A DNA stretch of 64,000 nt from an uncultured Steroidobacter sp. (GCF_937958065.1 NZ_CALFXI010000021.1:1-64000), one strand, 5' to 3'; shown: positions 50,854 through 60,598, counted from the first letter of the stretch. Numbers and translations: made by a program. The notes: generated by a model from the sequence alone, not told the origin.

Positions 50854-52692
50854 TTACGTGGCACTCTCGCTGGCCTTCTCGCCGGGCACTTCGTTGAGCG
50901 CTTTGCCTTCGGTGCGCGGCTTGCTGAACGGAGTGGGTCGGGAGGGCGTCTGTGGGGTATTCCGGAACAGCATGCCGATGCCGGCCTGATACCCGCCGCC
51001 GGCGATTTCCAATGCGAATCGCTCCGCATCGCGCTCCCGGATGCTGGCGAGGATCTCGGCAACCTCCGAATCGCTCACGTCGAGCATGCGCAGCGCTGCG
51101 CCACCGGCCTGCAGTGCCGATTCGAAGGTCTCTCTGATCTGATAATCGACACCGGCGCCGACCAGCAGACGCGCATGCTCACGATCATAGGCACGCACCA
51201 GCAGCTGGGCTTGCGGAAACTCGGAGCGCACCAGTTCGACGATGCGATCGGCCGTCGCGCGGCTGTTTACGCAGACGGCGATCTGGCGCGCCTTGCCTGC
51301 GCCGGAGGCTCGCAATACATCGAGCCGCGTCCCGTCGCCGTAGTAAACCGTGAAGCCGAATTCCTGGGCGGCGCGGATCATCTCGACATCGGCATCGATG
51401 ATGCTGACATCGACGCCACGCGCCAGCAGCGCCTGACTGACCACCTGGCCAAAGCGGCCGAAGCCGATCATGAGCACACTGCCTTCGAGCCCTTCGGCGA
51501 TCGGAATGCCGTCCAGGGACTGGCTCGCCGGCTTGATGAGGTGCCGGACCACGATGACCACCAGCGGCGTCAGCACCATCGACAGCACGACCACGGCGGT
51601 CATGTTGGCATTGACGGTTTCATCGATGATGCCGACCGCGGCCGCGGCGCTGTACAGAACGAACGCGAACTCGCCACCTTGCGCCATCAGGACCGCGCGA
51701 TCCAGAGCTTCCTGATGCGAGCTGCGAGTCACGCGCGCGACGAGATAGATACACAATGCCTTGGTGACCATCATGGCCGGCACGATCGCGGCGATCAGTG
51801 CCCAGTTGTCCGCGACGACTTTCAAGTCGAGGCTCATGCCTACGGCCAGAAAGAACAGCCCCAACAGCAAACCTCGGAACGGCTCGACATCCGCTTCGAG
51901 CTGATGACGGAAGGTCGATTCGGACAACAGCACACCGGCGAGAAAGGCGCCCATGGCCATCGACAGGCCGCCCATTTCCATGAGCAACGCGGAGCCGAGC
52001 ACCACCAGCAGTGCCGCGGCCGACATGACTTCACGCGTGCGTGCCAGCGCCAGAACGCTGAACAGAGGATTGAGCAGCCATACGCCGGCCGCGATCAGGC
52101 CGGCGAGCGCACCGATGCCGGTCAGCATGGAAATCCATTGCGGCGTATCGGTCTGCGCCGTCGCGACCGGCGAGAGGAAGCTGACCAAGGCCAGCAGCGG
52201 TACGATCAACAGATCTTCGAACAACAGCACCGAGACCATCTTCTGCCCGTGAGGCAGCGCGATGTCGCCGCGCTCGGCCAGCAGCTGCATGACGATGGCC
52301 GTCGAGGTGAGCACGAAGCCGGCGCCACCGACGAAGGCTACCAGCGGCGACAGACCAAACGCCATCCCGACTCCCGTCAGCCCCACCGTGCAGGCAACGA
52401 TCTGCAGGGTGCCCAGGCCGAAAATCTGCCGCCGCAGCTGCCACAGATGCGACGGCCGCATCTCCAGGCCGATGATGAAAAGGAACATTACGACGCCCAG
52501 CTCGGCGAACTGCAGTATGGCGTGGGGGTCGGAGAACAGCCCGAGACCGAATGGGCCGATCAGCAGGCCGGCGGCCAGATAGCCCAGCACCGAGCCCAGG
52601 CCCAGTCGTCGGAACAGAGGCACGGCGATGACCGCCGCGCCCAGCAACGCAACCGCGTTGACCAGCATGCTCGAGTCGTGTTCGGGGGCCAT
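50854..52692 (-). CDS. Kef-type cation:proton antiporter (CPA2) with RCK domain
   Basis: 612 residues. About 12 membrane helices carry the CPA2 pattern (GYLAAGLLIGPFGLGLFSD, ELGVVMFLFIIGLEMRPSHLW, VGGAGFVLTSTAIVMQLLAERG, SVLLFEDLLIVPLLALVSFL, MAMGAFLAGVLLSES, AQGGEFAFVLYSAA). A cytoplasmic RCK_N domain (about 405-525) has GFGRFGQVVSQALLARGVDVSIIDAD and YYGDGTRLDVLRASG. It exchanges potassium or sodium for protons under nucleotide or glutathione control. No KefF/KefG-type partner gene is next to it. Confidence 0.92.
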   Translation of the reverse strand: MAPEHDSSMLVNAVALLGAAVIAVPLFRRLGLGSVLGYLAAGLLIGPFGLGLFSDPHAILQFAELGVVMFLFIIGLEMRPSHLWQLRRQIFGLGTLQIVACTVGLTGVGMAFGLSPLVAFVGGAGFVLTSTAIVMQLLAERGDIALPHGQKMVSVLLFEDLLIVPLLALVSFLSPVATAQTDTPQWISMLTGIGALAGLIAAGVWLLNPLFSVLALARTREVMSAAALLVVLGSALLMEMGGLSMAMGAFLAGVLLSESTFRHQLEADVEPFRGLLLGLFFLAVGMSLDLKVVADNWALIAAIVPAMMVTKALCIYLVARVTRSSHQEALDRAVLMAQGGEFAFVLYSAAAAVGIIDETVNANMTAVVVLSMVLTPLVVIVVRHLIKPASQSLDGIPIAEGLEGSVLMIGFGRFGQVVSQALLARGVDVSIIDADVEMIRAAQEFGFTVYYGDGTRLDVLRASGAGKARQIAVCVNSRATADRIVELVRSEFPQAQLLVRAYDREHARLLVGAGVDYQIRETFESALQAGGAALRMLDVSDSEVAEILASIRERDAERFALEIAGGGYQAGIGMLFRNTPQTPSRPTPFSKPRTEGKALNEVPGEKASESAT

Positions 52693-52780
52693 TGGCAGCT
52701 CGGATGGGACAAAGCGCGGATCATAGGCGCGTACGGGATCGAGCGCGACTGCCGGGCCCTGGCGGCGCCAGCCGTGGCGA

Positions 52781-54880
52781 TCAGTGTTCTTGCGAGGCCT
52801 TTTCGCGCAGCTGCTCGGCCACTTCCTCGGCGGGCAGCATCAACGTTTCATCTGATAGCACGACGGCTTCGGATAGGGTAGGCGAATCGTCGGCGCCGTC
52901 ACCGGCGGCCACCGCGGCCTGCGCGGTCGGCAGTGACCTGTCGGCATTCTTCAGGACCTGGAATGCTTCCTCCGCCTCCAGCGGCCCGCAATAGAAATAG
53001 CCCTGCGCGTAGTCGCAGCCCATGCGCTGCAAGTCACGCGCGGCCACGTCGGTCTCGACGATCTCGGCGACCGAACGCAGCCCGAGGCTGCTGGTCATTT
53101 GCACGAGGGCGGCCGCGATCGCCGAGTTGGCATGCGCCGAGCCGGCGCGATCGACGAACGGCCGATCGATCTTCACATAGCTGAAGGGAAACAGCTGCAG
53201 GTAGCTCAAGGACGAGTAGCCGGTGCCGAAGTCATCGAGCATGATTTCGATGCCGAGGTCGTGCAGGCCCTCGAGGATGTCGCGGGCCGCGCCGGGGTTG
53301 CTCATCAGGCCGCCCTCGGTGAGCTCCAGCTTCAGACAGTCCGGTGACACACCAGTGTCCTTGAGCACCTGCTCGACATACGAGGTGAAGTCGGGGGCGC
53401 GAAGCGCGGCGGCGGAGACGTTCACCGTCAGATAGAAATCACGGCCACGCGGCAGGCGATGCCGCCATTCGGCCGCGAGTGTGCAGGCTTGCAGGATGGT
53501 CCAGCGCGTGATGGGCACGATCAAACCGACTTCCTCGGCGAGGCCGAGAAACCTGTCGGGTGTCAACAGGCCTTCGATCGGATGCCGCCACCGTAACAAC
53601 GATTCGGCGCCCGCCACGCGATCGTTGCGGAGGTCCACGATCGGCTGATACATCAAGTGCAGCTCACGACGCTGGAGCGCGACGTGCAGATCCGCTTCCA
53701 AACTCACCAGGCTCGCAGCGCTGCTGCCCATCGCGGGCTGATAGGCAACGGCCGTCGCGGTGTCGTGCCGCCTCGCCACGGACAGGGCGATATCAGCCTC
53801 ACGCACGGCTTCCTCAGCACGCTGCAGACCCGAGTCGATGCAGGTGACACCGACGCGGGCAGCTACGTTGAGTTGATGCTTGCGCAGCTCGAACGGTTGT
53901 TGCAGCGTCTTCTGCAGCAGGCCGGCAATGTCGAGCGCGCCGTCCGTGGACGCAACATCGAACACCAGCATCGCGAACTGGTCGCCGCTCCAGCGGGCGA
54001 GCACGCATTCGAATTGCGCGGTGGCCTTCTGGAAGCGTCGCGCCGCCTGCACCACGACTTCGTCGCCCGCGGTGTGGCCAAGGGAGTCGTTGATCAATTT
54101 GAAACGATCGATGTTGATGAGCATCACCGCGAGCCGCTGCCGACGACGCGTGCGCACCTCGCGTAGCGCGCGATCGAGCTGATCCATGAAATAACGACGA
54201 TTGGGCAGGCCCGTGAAGGCGTCGTGGTAGCGTGAATGCTCGAAGCTTTTTTGCAGGTTCTCGCGTTCCTCGATTTCGAGCGCCAGCTTGCGTTGCGTCG
54301 CTTGAAGCTGACGGCGAGACAGTGACAATGCATCCCGCGCTCGGTGCAGGCTGTGCACGAGATCGTGTGTTGCGAACGCGAGCATCCATGCGACGACGGC
54401 AAGCAACGCGATGGCCGCCGCCAGCTCACGTGCCGGGTACCAACCGGCCTTGGGTCGCAAGGCGAGCTGTACATAGCCGCCGGGCAATTCGCGCGCATAG
54501 CCTTCGGGCAAACGGATGCGACTGACGATTGCGTCGTTCAGCTGTCCGATCCGGCTGCTGACGAAGATGCGCGGCGCGCCGCCCGCGCTGTCCACCTTCG
54601 ACAGCTCGAAATCGTACTCGGGGTCGACCAGCCGACTCAGCTGCAGTTTCGAGAGCAGTTGATCCAACTCGGCGCCGCGCTCGTTCGCGGCCAATGTTCG
54701 CAGTTGTCGTTCGACCGCGCGGCTATAGCTCGTAACCAGTGCGCCTGCCGTCGCACGCATCTGCTCGGCACGCGCGCCGATACTGAGTGTGATGAGGCGG
54801 CCGCCCGCGAGCACGACGACCGCCAGCACCAGCAAGGTGAGGGGCCATTGCGAGCCGCGTTTCAGAAATGACAGTTTCAT
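52781..54880 (-). CDS. Membrane-bound GGDEF/EAL c-di-GMP phosphodiesterase
   Basis: 699 residues from the ATG ending at 54880. Two membrane helices (about 11-33 and 153-172) flank a periplasmic sensor region. A GGDEF domain follows (about 215-375) whose active-site motif is SGDQF (298-302), so cyclase activity is doubtful. The EAL domain (about 388-640) keeps the key residues: Glu426 in AESLLRW, the Asn of TVNVSA, the Glu of KLELTEG, the Asp pair of MLDDFGTGYSSL, and the Lys of VKIDRPF. It probably degrades c-di-GMP in response to a periplasmic cue. It is the last gene of the overlapping operon, its ATG in the stop of the barrel gene. Confidence 0.9.
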   Translation of the reverse strand: MKLSFLKRGSQWPLTLLVLAVVVLAGGRLITLSIGARAEQMRATAGALVTSYSRAVERQLRTLAANERGAELDQLLSKLQLSRLVDPEYDFELSKVDSAGGAPRIFVSSRIGQLNDAIVSRIRLPEGYARELPGGYVQLALRPKAGWYPARELAAAIALLAVVAWMLAFATHDLVHSLHRARDALSLSRRQLQATQRKLALEIEERENLQKSFEHSRYHDAFTGLPNRRYFMDQLDRALREVRTRRRQRLAVMLINIDRFKLINDSLGHTAGDEVVVQAARRFQKATAQFECVLARWSGDQFAMLVFDVASTDGALDIAGLLQKTLQQPFELRKHQLNVAARVGVTCIDSGLQRAEEAVREADIALSVARRHDTATAVAYQPAMGSSAASLVSLEADLHVALQRRELHLMYQPIVDLRNDRVAGAESLLRWRHPIEGLLTPDRFLGLAEEVGLIVPITRWTILQACTLAAEWRHRLPRGRDFYLTVNVSAAALRAPDFTSYVEQVLKDTGVSPDCLKLELTEGGLMSNPGAARDILEGLHDLGIEIMLDDFGTGYSSLSYLQLFPFSYVKIDRPFVDRAGSAHANSAIAAALVQMTSSLGLRSVAEIVETDVAARDLQRMGCDYAQGYFYCGPLEAEEAFQVLKNADRSLPTAQAAVAAGDGADDSPTLSEAVVLSDETLMLPAEEVAEQLREKASQEH

Positions 54881-55683
54881 TGGCCTCGCGAGCCCAGGTA
54901 CGCGATGAAGCTCAATGTGACGGTGATCTTCTCGACGCCCGAGACCTCCAGGTAATCGCCAAGCAACTGCAGCTCGCAACGCTTGAAGGGCTTGGCGATG
55001 CCCAGGAAGCCCTCGTTCGAATAGCTGGCCGGCAGCACCACGCCGGGCTGCAGCACCAGCACCGCGGGGTTGGCTTTACCCGTCGAGCCGCCGAACATCA
55101 GGTTGACGTGCTTGCCGTAGTAGTCGAAGCGCGCGCTGGTGAGCTCGGTGCCCAGGTTGCCGCTCACCGACTGGGCATACGAAACATTGGTCACCAGGCG
55201 GGGCGACCACACATAGGTCAGGCCGAGCTTGGGCAGATTGCCGTGCGTGGTATCGATATCGATCTGGCGCGTCTCGAGCTGCACCGAGAATTTGCTGGTG
55301 ATCGCCTGGCTCAAGCTGAGCACGCCGACCTGGTAGTCGAACTTGCGGCCGGCATCGTCACCTTCGCCGTTGTAGTACTCACCGACGAGGATGGATCGCG
55401 AGTCCGGCTCACCGCGACCCCACGCTGCTCGCAGCGAGCCGTAGGTCAGCTTGGAGCGCTCGACGTAGGTATGGTCTACGCCGGCGCCAGCGAGAAAATC
55501 CGGAGTGAAGTAATGCAGGTAGCTGAACGAGCCGCCGCCACCCTCCGCGTCGCTGTCGACGAAGCTCGAGGTGCTGCCGCTGAGCGCCAGCTTGTCATAC
55601 GGCCGTGCATCGATTTCGGCGGCGGTGGCGGAGGCGGCTGCAGCGAACGACGCCAGGCACAGCGCGACGGATCCAGGCTTCAT
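54877..55683 (-). CDS. Predicted outer-membrane beta-barrel protein
   Basis: 268 residues with a signal peptide ending ATAAE and then alternating polar/hydrophobic strands with Tyr/Phe girdles (SFSYLHYFTPDFLAGAGVDHTYVERSKLTYGSLRAAWGRG, FDYQVGVLSLSQAITSKFSVQLETRQ, LPKLGLTYVWSPRLVTNVSYAQS). I do not recognise a named family. It may be a small pore or a surface anchor for the product of the operon. It overlaps both neighbours by 4 bp (ATGA). Confidence 0.7.
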   Translation of the reverse strand: MKPGSVALCLASFAAAASATAAEIDARPYDKLALSGSTSSFVDSDAEGGGGSFSYLHYFTPDFLAGAGVDHTYVERSKLTYGSLRAAWGRGEPDSRSILVGEYYNGEGDDAGRKFDYQVGVLSLSQAITSKFSVQLETRQIDIDTTHGNLPKLGLTYVWSPRLVTNVSYAQSVSGNLGTELTSARFDYYGKHVNLMFGGSTGKANPAVLVLQPGVVLPASYSNEGFLGIAKPFKRCELQLLGDYLEVSGVEKITVTLSFIAYLGSRGQ

Positions 55684-57095
55684 GGCGGTGTCACCAACGT
55701 TGAATTGGAAAGGGCGTTCTTCGGTGCGTCGGCGAGTTGCACGGCCGCGGTGATCTCACCACGGTCGCCGAGAGCGGCGCGTCCCATGGGCAGGAATGCG
55801 ACGATATAGATGCGCTCATCCTCCCCGGGCAGCGGCGCAGCGGAACAGGTCACTTGATAGACGCGCGGACCGATCTCGATGTGCATCTTGCGGCGGCCCG
55901 TGAGTCCGGGTTCCCACCAGCGCGGCGGCATGCCGCCCAGCGACAGCAGTTGCGTCGCGTCGCTGTCTTTTTCGAGCGCCGCGAACAGCGCCTGTGCCGG
56001 CTTGTTGAACGAGAGCAGCCGGCCTTGCGAATCGAGCACCAGCATGGCCTGGCCGCTGACATCGAGCGCGGCGTGCGCCGTGAATTCCTCGGTCTTCTCA
56101 TGAATCACGAGCAGCGCAAAACGACGCCCTGTCTGCGCCACGTGTCGCACCTGAACCTCGGTCGCACGCAGCCGGTCGCCGACCTTGATCATGCTCAAGG
56201 GCACCGAGCCGCCCGAGCCGGAGATCGCTTCCTGCACCATCTCCGGGTAGGAGAAACGAACGACCTCGAACAGCGGCCGGCCGTTGGCCGTTTCCCGGTC
56301 CTGGAAGCGCGCCGCTCGAGTACTGGCGCAGACGACTTGCAGGGTATCGCTGTCGATGAGCAGGGCAGGCACTGGCATCGCTTCGATCAGCGTCGTCCAG
56401 AACTCCTGACCGCGCTCGGCTTCAGCGCGCGCCACGTCCACATGCGAGTGCAGGCGTTCGAAGATCGTGCCCAGATATTCGGCTGCGAGTGCGCATGCGA
56501 GCAGCAGGATCGCAAACACCTGCAGCAGCACGGCGTAGTAAGCGGAAGGAGCATAGAACCCTGGGAATGTGGAAGCCGAGCCTTGCTGCCCCAGCAAGGC
56601 CGCGAGTGTGGCGCCGATGGCGTTCAGACCAGGGACATACCAGCGCAGCTCCGGCGCCTGGGCGAGCGCCACGAGACCGGCGACCGCGATGGCGAGGATG
56701 GCCATCAGGTAAGGCTGCCAGCGCGATAGGAAGATCGCGCCGACCACGGGCAATGCGAACACGATCAGGAAGGCGGGGTTCTGCAAGCCGCCGGCATTCA
56801 TCCAGATGAAACCAACGACGATGATGCCGGCCACGTGCAGCAGCGTGAGCACAGGGCGGCGCTCGCCGACACGCGCCGGTTTGCCGACCACGGTGAATGC
56901 AATATGGATGGCTCCCAGCGCGAGCAATCCGAGGCAGGCGGCGACAAAGTCGATCTCCAGCGAGCTCAGCAGCCAGGGCACGACCGTGCCCAGCAGGATG
57001 GCGAAGATGGTCAACAGCCAGGTGTCATCCAACAGATGGATGCGCGGATCAGTCCACGTCGGTGCCGGAATGACTTGTGTGTCGCCGATGTTCAT
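55680..57095 (-). CDS. Polytopic membrane protein with PAS-like sensory region, no kinase domain
   Basis: 471 residues. About six N-terminal membrane helices (30-235, for example TWLLTIFAILLGTVVPWLLSSL, LTLLHVAGIIVVGFIW, YYAVLLQVFAILLLACALAAEYLGTIF) are followed by two PAS-like segments (EFWTTLIEAMPVPALLIDSDTLQVVCAS; ALDVSGQAMLVLDSQGRLLSFNKPAQALF). There is no HisKA, HATPase, GGDEF or EAL domain, so it must pass its signal by contact with partners. The GGDEF/EAL protein two genes on is the likely receiver (inference). It overlaps the neighbouring genes by 4 bp at each end. Confidence 0.72.
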   Translation of the reverse strand: MNIGDTQVIPAPTWTDPRIHLLDDTWLLTIFAILLGTVVPWLLSSLEIDFVAACLGLLALGAIHIAFTVVGKPARVGERRPVLTLLHVAGIIVVGFIWMNAGGLQNPAFLIVFALPVVGAIFLSRWQPYLMAILAIAVAGLVALAQAPELRWYVPGLNAIGATLAALLGQQGSASTFPGFYAPSAYYAVLLQVFAILLLACALAAEYLGTIFERLHSHVDVARAEAERGQEFWTTLIEAMPVPALLIDSDTLQVVCASTRAARFQDRETANGRPLFEVVRFSYPEMVQEAISGSGGSVPLSMIKVGDRLRATEVQVRHVAQTGRRFALLVIHEKTEEFTAHAALDVSGQAMLVLDSQGRLLSFNKPAQALFAALEKDSDATQLLSLGGMPPRWWEPGLTGRRKMHIEIGPRVYQVTCSAAPLPGEDERIYIVAFLPMGRAALGDRGEITAAVQLADAPKNALSNSTLVTPP

Positions 57096-58348
57096 CGCTG
57101 CACGACACCGCCCGCCGACGGTTTGGCATCGCCGGCCGCGACGGTCGCGGCGCCGAGGCTGAAGTTGTTGCCTTCGAGGAACGGCACGGCGCGAACCTTT
57201 TCACCGCCCCCTTCGGGTTGGTAATCGGTGATCTTGAGCGCCAGCGCGCGTGGCCGCAGCACTTGATTGCCGCGCAGAATGGGCGAATCGCCGATCACGT
57301 CGATGCCGTTGAACTTGGGTTCGATGATGGTGTTGTCGATGGCGCTGCTCGGACTGCGCTGATTGCCGAGCACGAACGCGAGGCCGTAGCCGCTGTTGTG
57401 GATGCGGTTGTTGCGGATCACGGTGTCCGCCGAGCCCTTGAGCATGACGCCATACGCTTCGAGGCCATCGAGCTCGTTGTCTTCGATCACCGCCGCCTGG
57501 CCGTTCTCGACCACGATGCCCATCGCTGCCCCGCGGCTGATGCGGTTGCCGCGGGCCACCGCGCCGCTGCCCATCAACTGCATCGCCGCTTCACGAGAGT
57601 CGAGCAGCTCGTTGCGCTCCATGATCAGCGAAACATTGGCGCTGAGGATGCCGATGCGTTCCTTGTTGAATCGGTTGTCGCGGATGCTGATGGCTCCGCC
57701 GCGTTTGTCGGGCTCGCTGCGGACCGCCCAGATGCCGGCATCGCGATGCCCGGAGAATTCATTCTTCACGACCAGCGCATTCTTGTTGGAGGCCGCGAAG
57801 CGCACACCCACACGATTTGCGGCGAAGTGGTTCCGCTCCAGCAGCAACTGGTCCGCGTTCTCGGCGACATCGATGCCGACGTCGCAGTTCTCGATCGAGG
57901 TCGTCTGCAGCTTGAAGCGCTCGGCGCGCAGCACGATGCCCGTTTCCTTGCAGCTGGGGATGCGCACGCCTTCGATGGAAATATTGGGTCCGGAGACGTC
58001 CAGCACGGCTCCAGCGGGCAAGGCGCTGGCATCGATCTCGGTGCCATGCTCGTCGGCCACGACCCGGATACCAGCCGCGTTCGCGAGCGGCGGCAGGGTG
58101 GAGGCAAGCGTGATCTTCGACACTTTGAGGGCAATTGTGACCTCGCCGGTCGCCGCCGTCGCTTTGAATATGGCCTCGCGCAATGAGCCCGGTCCGCGAT
58201 CATCGCCGCTGGTCACGTCGATGGACGGGCTGTTCACGGCTTGCCCCGGAGTGGCTTTGCGAGACTCGTACCAATAGCCCAGCCCGACGAACACGCCGAG
58301 CAGAACGAATACGACGATGGACACCGCGGATCGACGGCTAAACGGCAT
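57092..58348 (-). CDS. Membrane-anchored right-handed parallel beta-helix protein
   Basis: 418 residues from the ATG ending at 58348 (ggaga upstream), starting inside the methyltransferase gene by 11 bp. An N-terminal helix (SAVSIVVFVLLGVFVGLGYWY) anchors it; the rest faces the periplasm. TSGDDRGPGSLREAI opens a CSLREA-like start and about ten PbH1 turns follow (ISIEGVRIPSCKETGIVLRAE, LLLERNHFAANRVGVRFAAS, AVARGNRISRGAAMGIVVENG, TVIRNNRIHNSGYGLAFVLG). Such folds bind, modify or cleave polysaccharides (epimerases, lyases). No catalytic residues can be assigned. Confidence 0.8.
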   Translation of the reverse strand: MPFSRRSAVSIVVFVLLGVFVGLGYWYESRKATPGQAVNSPSIDVTSGDDRGPGSLREAIFKATAATGEVTIALKVSKITLASTLPPLANAAGIRVVADEHGTEIDASALPAGAVLDVSGPNISIEGVRIPSCKETGIVLRAERFKLQTTSIENCDVGIDVAENADQLLLERNHFAANRVGVRFAASNKNALVVKNEFSGHRDAGIWAVRSEPDKRGGAISIRDNRFNKERIGILSANVSLIMERNELLDSREAAMQLMGSGAVARGNRISRGAAMGIVVENGQAAVIEDNELDGLEAYGVMLKGSADTVIRNNRIHNSGYGLAFVLGNQRSPSSAIDNTIIEPKFNGIDVIGDSPILRGNQVLRPRALALKITDYQPEGGGEKVRAVPFLEGNNFSLGAATVAAGDAKPSAGGVVQR

Positions 58349-59159
58349 GGGCGTCTCCGCTCCGCTGCAAAACAAACACCGCGTGCCATGAGCGTTGCAC
58401 GGCGATCCGGCCGAACAGCACATCGATGGGCGTGGAGGCCAGCGTCACCGCCGCCAGCGCCGACATGCCCAGCGGGCGTGGCATTCGTCGCAAATGAGGC
58501 AGCAGCCACGTCTTGAAGGGCGCCGGATCGACGCCGCTGAGCGCACGCAGCTCTAGTCCTTCCTCGGCAAACAAATCCAGATAGACGCGTCGCTGCCGGG
58601 CGCGGAACACTGTCGTATCGCAATGCTCGGCGATACTCGCCGGCGCGGCTTCCAGCAGCACCATGCGTCCACCGGGGGCGAGATGATTCACCATCCCTCC
58701 GACTGCCGACCGCAACGATGCTGGATTCAGAATGTGCTGCAGCACTGTCACGCCGAGAATCAAATCGAACGTTCCGCCTGCATCGAGGTGCGCCAGGTCC
58801 TGCACGATGAACCGCGTGCGAGTCGAGACGCCCTGCAATTCGGCGCGACGCCGGGCTTCAGCAATCATCGTCGGACTCAGATCCGCGCCAGTGACGGTGC
58901 CGCCCCGGCCCGCCAGCAACGTGCTCCAGCGTCCAACCCCGCAACCCACATCGAGCACGCGCGTGCCGGGTTGGATGCCGAGCCAGGGTCGTAGCGCGAG
59001 ATACTGACTCCAATGGATCATCCGGTTGTAAAACTCCGGCATGCCGTACGAGCAGACCGCCGCGAGCCCGGAGCCTTCCGCCGCGAAGCGACGCGCTCGG
59101 TCCTCCCAATAGTGATCGGGCAGATATTGATCGGGCGCCGGTGCGCCACGCGCGTTCAT
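58338..59159 (-). CDS. Class I SAM-dependent methyltransferase
   Basis: 273 residues. The SAM site is VLDVGCGVGRWS (68-79) with the acidic loop GADLSPTMI, then FDLILGVTVLQHI and LAPGGRMVLLEAAP. The N-terminus (DQYLPDHYWEDRARRFAAEGSGLAAV) and the position between a glycosyltransferase and a beta-helix protein suggest a sugar, lipid or glycolipid acceptor. The ATG overlaps the stop of the glycosyltransferase gene as ATGA. Confidence 0.9.
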   Translation of the reverse strand: MNARGAPAPDQYLPDHYWEDRARRFAAEGSGLAAVCSYGMPEFYNRMIHWSQYLALRPWLGIQPGTRVLDVGCGVGRWSTLLAGRGGTVTGADLSPTMIAEARRRAELQGVSTRTRFIVQDLAHLDAGGTFDLILGVTVLQHILNPASLRSAVGGMVNHLAPGGRMVLLEAAPASIAEHCDTTVFRARQRRVYLDLFAEEGLELRALSGVDPAPFKTWLLPHLRRMPRPLGMSALAAVTLASTPIDVLFGRIAVQRSWHAVFVLQRSGDAHAV

Positions 59160-60598
59160 GAAGCCCTCCGCATCAGACTCGTCTTCTCCTCCAGCGGCAA
59201 CGTGGTGCTGGCGCTCGGCAGCGGCTCGTAATGATCGCGATAGACGCGGCGACCCCAGAGCTTGACTGCGATCCAGTTGAAGTAGCCCACCGTCATGGGC
59301 GCGATGTGAGTGATGGCATAGAACAGATACAGCGGCACGATGGGCGCCACGTAGGCGCGCTCCTGTTTCGGCACGATGGTGAACAGCGCGAACACGCCGA
59401 GCGCCAGATAACTGCCGATCGCGGCCATGAAGTAGCTGGGATTGATCAGCGCGTTGCGCGGGAACACGTTGGCGAGAAACAGGTTGTCGAAGCCGCTGAT
59501 GAAACTGAGGATCAGCAGCAGCGCGCTGACGATCTTCAGCGGGTGCACGATCAAGGACAGGCCGCCCAGATAGATCACGAAGTGATACATGGCAAACGGC
59601 GTGCGCCGGGCGATGCTCCAGACTTCGCTGAAGCGCTCGATGTAGACCTTGAGCAAGCCGTAGTACCAGCCGACGCGCTGTGAGAACCAGCGCCGCACGT
59701 TACCCGGACCTTCGGTGCTGACGACCAGTCGACCGTCGTAGTAGATGCGCTCGCCGTGACTGAGCAGGATCAGCGCATTCTGCAGATCTTCGGCGTAGAC
59801 CGATTGAGTGTGCTCGGCGAGCGCCCGCTCCAGAGCGTCGCGGCGATAACAGGACACGCCCGACGTGATGCTGTAATCCGCCAGACTTTCGCGGCCGATG
59901 CGGAACGCCAATGCATACTCGAACGCCTGGAAGCGCGCGAGGAATCCATCGGGCTCGATCATCACGCGCGGACAGACCGCCGCGGCGCCGGACTGCTGGA
60001 AATCCCGAATGAATCGCTCGAAGTCGATCCTGCTGCCGCCGTTGCGGTCCCGGATGCGGATGTCCGGATCGACGACAATCAGTGTTTCGATGTGCGCCGG
60101 GATGCGTTCGAGCAGGCGCTTGATCGCACCGGGCTTGCGGCGATTGACGCCATCGTCGAAACATCGCCAACCCGCATGACGCAGACGGAGCACGGTGGCA
60201 TCGGTGGAGCCGTCGCTGATCAGCCAGACCTTGTCTCGATAGGGCGCGAATGCATCCATGAATTCATCGAGCAGCGGCTCGAGATTGTGAATGGACGCGA
60301 TGATCGCGTACGGCCGCACCGGGACGAGCTGCCTGGCACCGGCAGGGAAGGCGGCGGCGATATCGATCGAAAGATGTCGGTTCTCTTCGGTCGGCGCGGT
60401 GGCAATGTGACGGCGGCGCACGTGCAAGCGCAGGATGAAATCCAACGCATCGGTGTAGACGATCAGGTTCGCCAGCCCATAGACCAGCAGCGAGAAGCTC
60501 GCGGTCTGCAGATTGGCGGCAGACAGCGCGATCCATCCTGCGAGCAGCGCGCACACTGCGAGTGGCGCCAGCAAACTCCAGGGCGTATTGAACTTCAC
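59156..60598 (-). CDS. Membrane glycosyltransferase, family GT2
   Basis: 480 residues from a GTG that overlaps the radical SAM stop (GTGA). It has two N-terminal helices and a GT-A domain with SDGSTDA (129-134), DPD (177-179), the acceptor-site pair Glu270-Asp271 and QRVGW (307-311) in place of the usual Q-x-x-R-W. Four to five C-terminal helices follow. The membrane layout is that of processive cellulose/hyaluronan-type or single-transfer polyprenyl-linked synthases. The changed QxxRW Arg argues against a classic processive synthase. The sugar is unknown. Confidence 0.88.
   Translation of the reverse strand: MKFNTPWSLLAPLAVCALLAGWIALSAANLQTASFSLLVYGLANLIVYTDALDFILRLHVRRRHIATAPTEENRHLSIDIAAAFPAGARQLVPVRPYAIIASIHNLEPLLDEFMDAFAPYRDKVWLISDGSTDATVLRLRHAGWRCFDDGVNRRKPGAIKRLLERIPAHIETLIVVDPDIRIRDRNGGSRIDFERFIRDFQQSGAAAVCPRVMIEPDGFLARFQAFEYALAFRIGRESLADYSITSGVSCYRRDALERALAEHTQSVYAEDLQNALILLSHGERIYYDGRLVVSTEGPGNVRRWFSQRVGWYYGLLKVYIERFSEVWSIARRTPFAMYHFVIYLGGLSLIVHPLKIVSALLLILSFISGFDNLFLANVFPRNALINPSYFMAAIGSYLALGVFALFTIVPKQERAYVAPIVPLYLFYAITHIAPMTVGYFNWIAVKLWGRRVYRDHYEPLPSASTTLPLEEKTSLMRRAS

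Noticed and set aside
59156..60598. GT2 protein as a cellulose or PNAG synthase
   Set aside because: The QxxRW signature is QRVGW, no PilZ domain is present, and none of the usual cellulose or PNAG partner genes are nearby.
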